Assembly (NCBI GenBank): GCA_946410505.1
Contig: CAMKAP010000101.1
Coordinates: 1 to 7,265 of the forward strand
Length of the DNA: 7,265 nucleotides
Direction: 5' to 3'
From: an uncultured Clostridia bacterium
GTDB taxonomy: Bacteria > Bacillota_A > Clostridia > Oscillospirales > Oscillospiraceae
The notes beneath the pieces are model-generated. The model was not told the DNA's origin, ran no database searches, and was given only the letters and a program-made list of their open reading frames with translations. The position numbers and the translations under genes were made by a program. This document shows positions 6,977-7,265 of this stretch, piece after piece (within the stretch, counting starts at the first letter, position 1; every line of letters begins with the position of its first letter).

Positions 6977-7265
6977 AGCAGTCCTCCGATCTGTTTGAGC
7001 ACCTGCAGGATCATGGGAAGCGAGATGCCCAGTGCGCAGAGGCTCCCCGCGAGTTCAACCGTCGAAGCCAGCGCCGTCTGTGAAGCGTCTCGACACATGT
7101 CGGCGGAAAGCTTAGTCACAAGCGCTGTTGCGAGACATTTCATTACAGGCAGCAGGAGGCTCTCACCACCGCTCAACAAGCTCCGGACCGTTGCCGTCAG
7201 ATCCCGAAAAGCCTGCGCGTACCGCAATGCGGCAAGTGAAATGACCGTCACGGCTGTGATACTCA
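6973..7265 (-). CDS. spoIIIAD: Stage III sporulation protein AD, 5' end cut by window edge
   Basis: The last 96 complete codons of spoIIIAD are present, and the frame remains open to the right edge. The family is usually about 125-130 residues, so roughly 30 N-terminal residues, including the first membrane segment, lie outside. A GTG at 7251 within the frame is not a convincing start because the hydrophobic coding sequence continues upstream of it. The identifying block is LVTKLSADMCRDASQTALAS followed by TVELAGSLCALGISLPMIL, matching the conserved CRDAGE..AIASKIELAG pattern of SpoIIIAD. At least two membrane segments remain. It is a small mother-cell membrane protein of the SpoIIIA channel. 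Its TGA overlaps the spoIIIAE TTG start. The sigma-E promoter expected for this operon would be upstream of spoIIIAA, outside the window. Confidence 0.93.
   Translation of the reverse strand, partial: SITAVTVISLAALRYAQAFRDLTATVRSLLSGGESLLLPVMKCLATALVTKLSADMCRDASQTALASTVELAGSLCALGISLPMILQVLKQIGGLL
6983..6987 (-). promoter_or_regulatory. Ribosome binding site deciding the spoIIIAE TTG start
   Basis: Minus-strand GGAGG lies 6 bases before the TTG at 6976, inside the last codons of spoIIIAD (QIGGLL). The position supports TTG initiation, since the signal peptide begins immediately after it. Confidence 0.75.

Overview
The window is a gene-dense stretch of a spore-forming Clostridia genome. Every gene lies on the minus strand, so transcription runs from position 7265 toward position 1. 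Two things identify the organism type. The spoIIIA genes occur only in endospore formers, and the order spoIIIA - Asp23/YqhY - nusB - xseA - xseB - ispA - dxs is the classic Firmicutes arrangement. The fairly GC-rich sequence, strong GGAGG-type ribosome binding sites and very compact spacing suggest an Oscillospirales-like anaerobe. The taxonomic placement is inference from gene order and protein style, not a database match.

The right half (4513-7265) is the distal part of the spoIIIA sporulation operon: spoIIIAD (5' end cut by the window edge), spoIIIAE, spoIIIAF, spoIIIAG and spoIIIAH. The genes overlap or lie within a few bases of one another. In model species these proteins form the mother-cell half of the SpoIIIA-SpoIIQ channel, which joins mother cell and forespore during engulfment. 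The three ring-forming proteins (AF, AG, AH) are all shorter than their Bacillus subtilis counterparts. SpoIIIAG is the extreme case: the long insertion in the middle of its ring-building domain is absent.

Positions 4371-4512 are the only real intergenic region. It holds a 14-bp stem-loop terminator just after spoIIIAH, then an AT-rich stretch with an extended -10 promoter candidate. This separates the sporulation operon from the next unit.

The left half (1-4370) is a tight housekeeping operon. It encodes an Asp23/Gls24-family protein (YqhY-like), the antitermination factor NusB, both subunits of exonuclease VII (XseA, XseB), a farnesyl-diphosphate-type polyprenyl synthase (IspA) and 1-deoxy-D-xylulose-5-phosphate synthase (Dxs, cut by the left edge). 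Dxs makes the first intermediate of the MEP isoprenoid pathway, and IspA condenses its C5 products into allylic diphosphates. Compared with B. subtilis, accB-accC and folD are missing from this cluster.

I looked for an undescribed system and found none. The genes all belong to known families. The observations worth a second look are the stripped-down SpoIIIAG, the coupled start codons, an expanded NusB N-terminal half and a 16-bp palindrome inside dxs.
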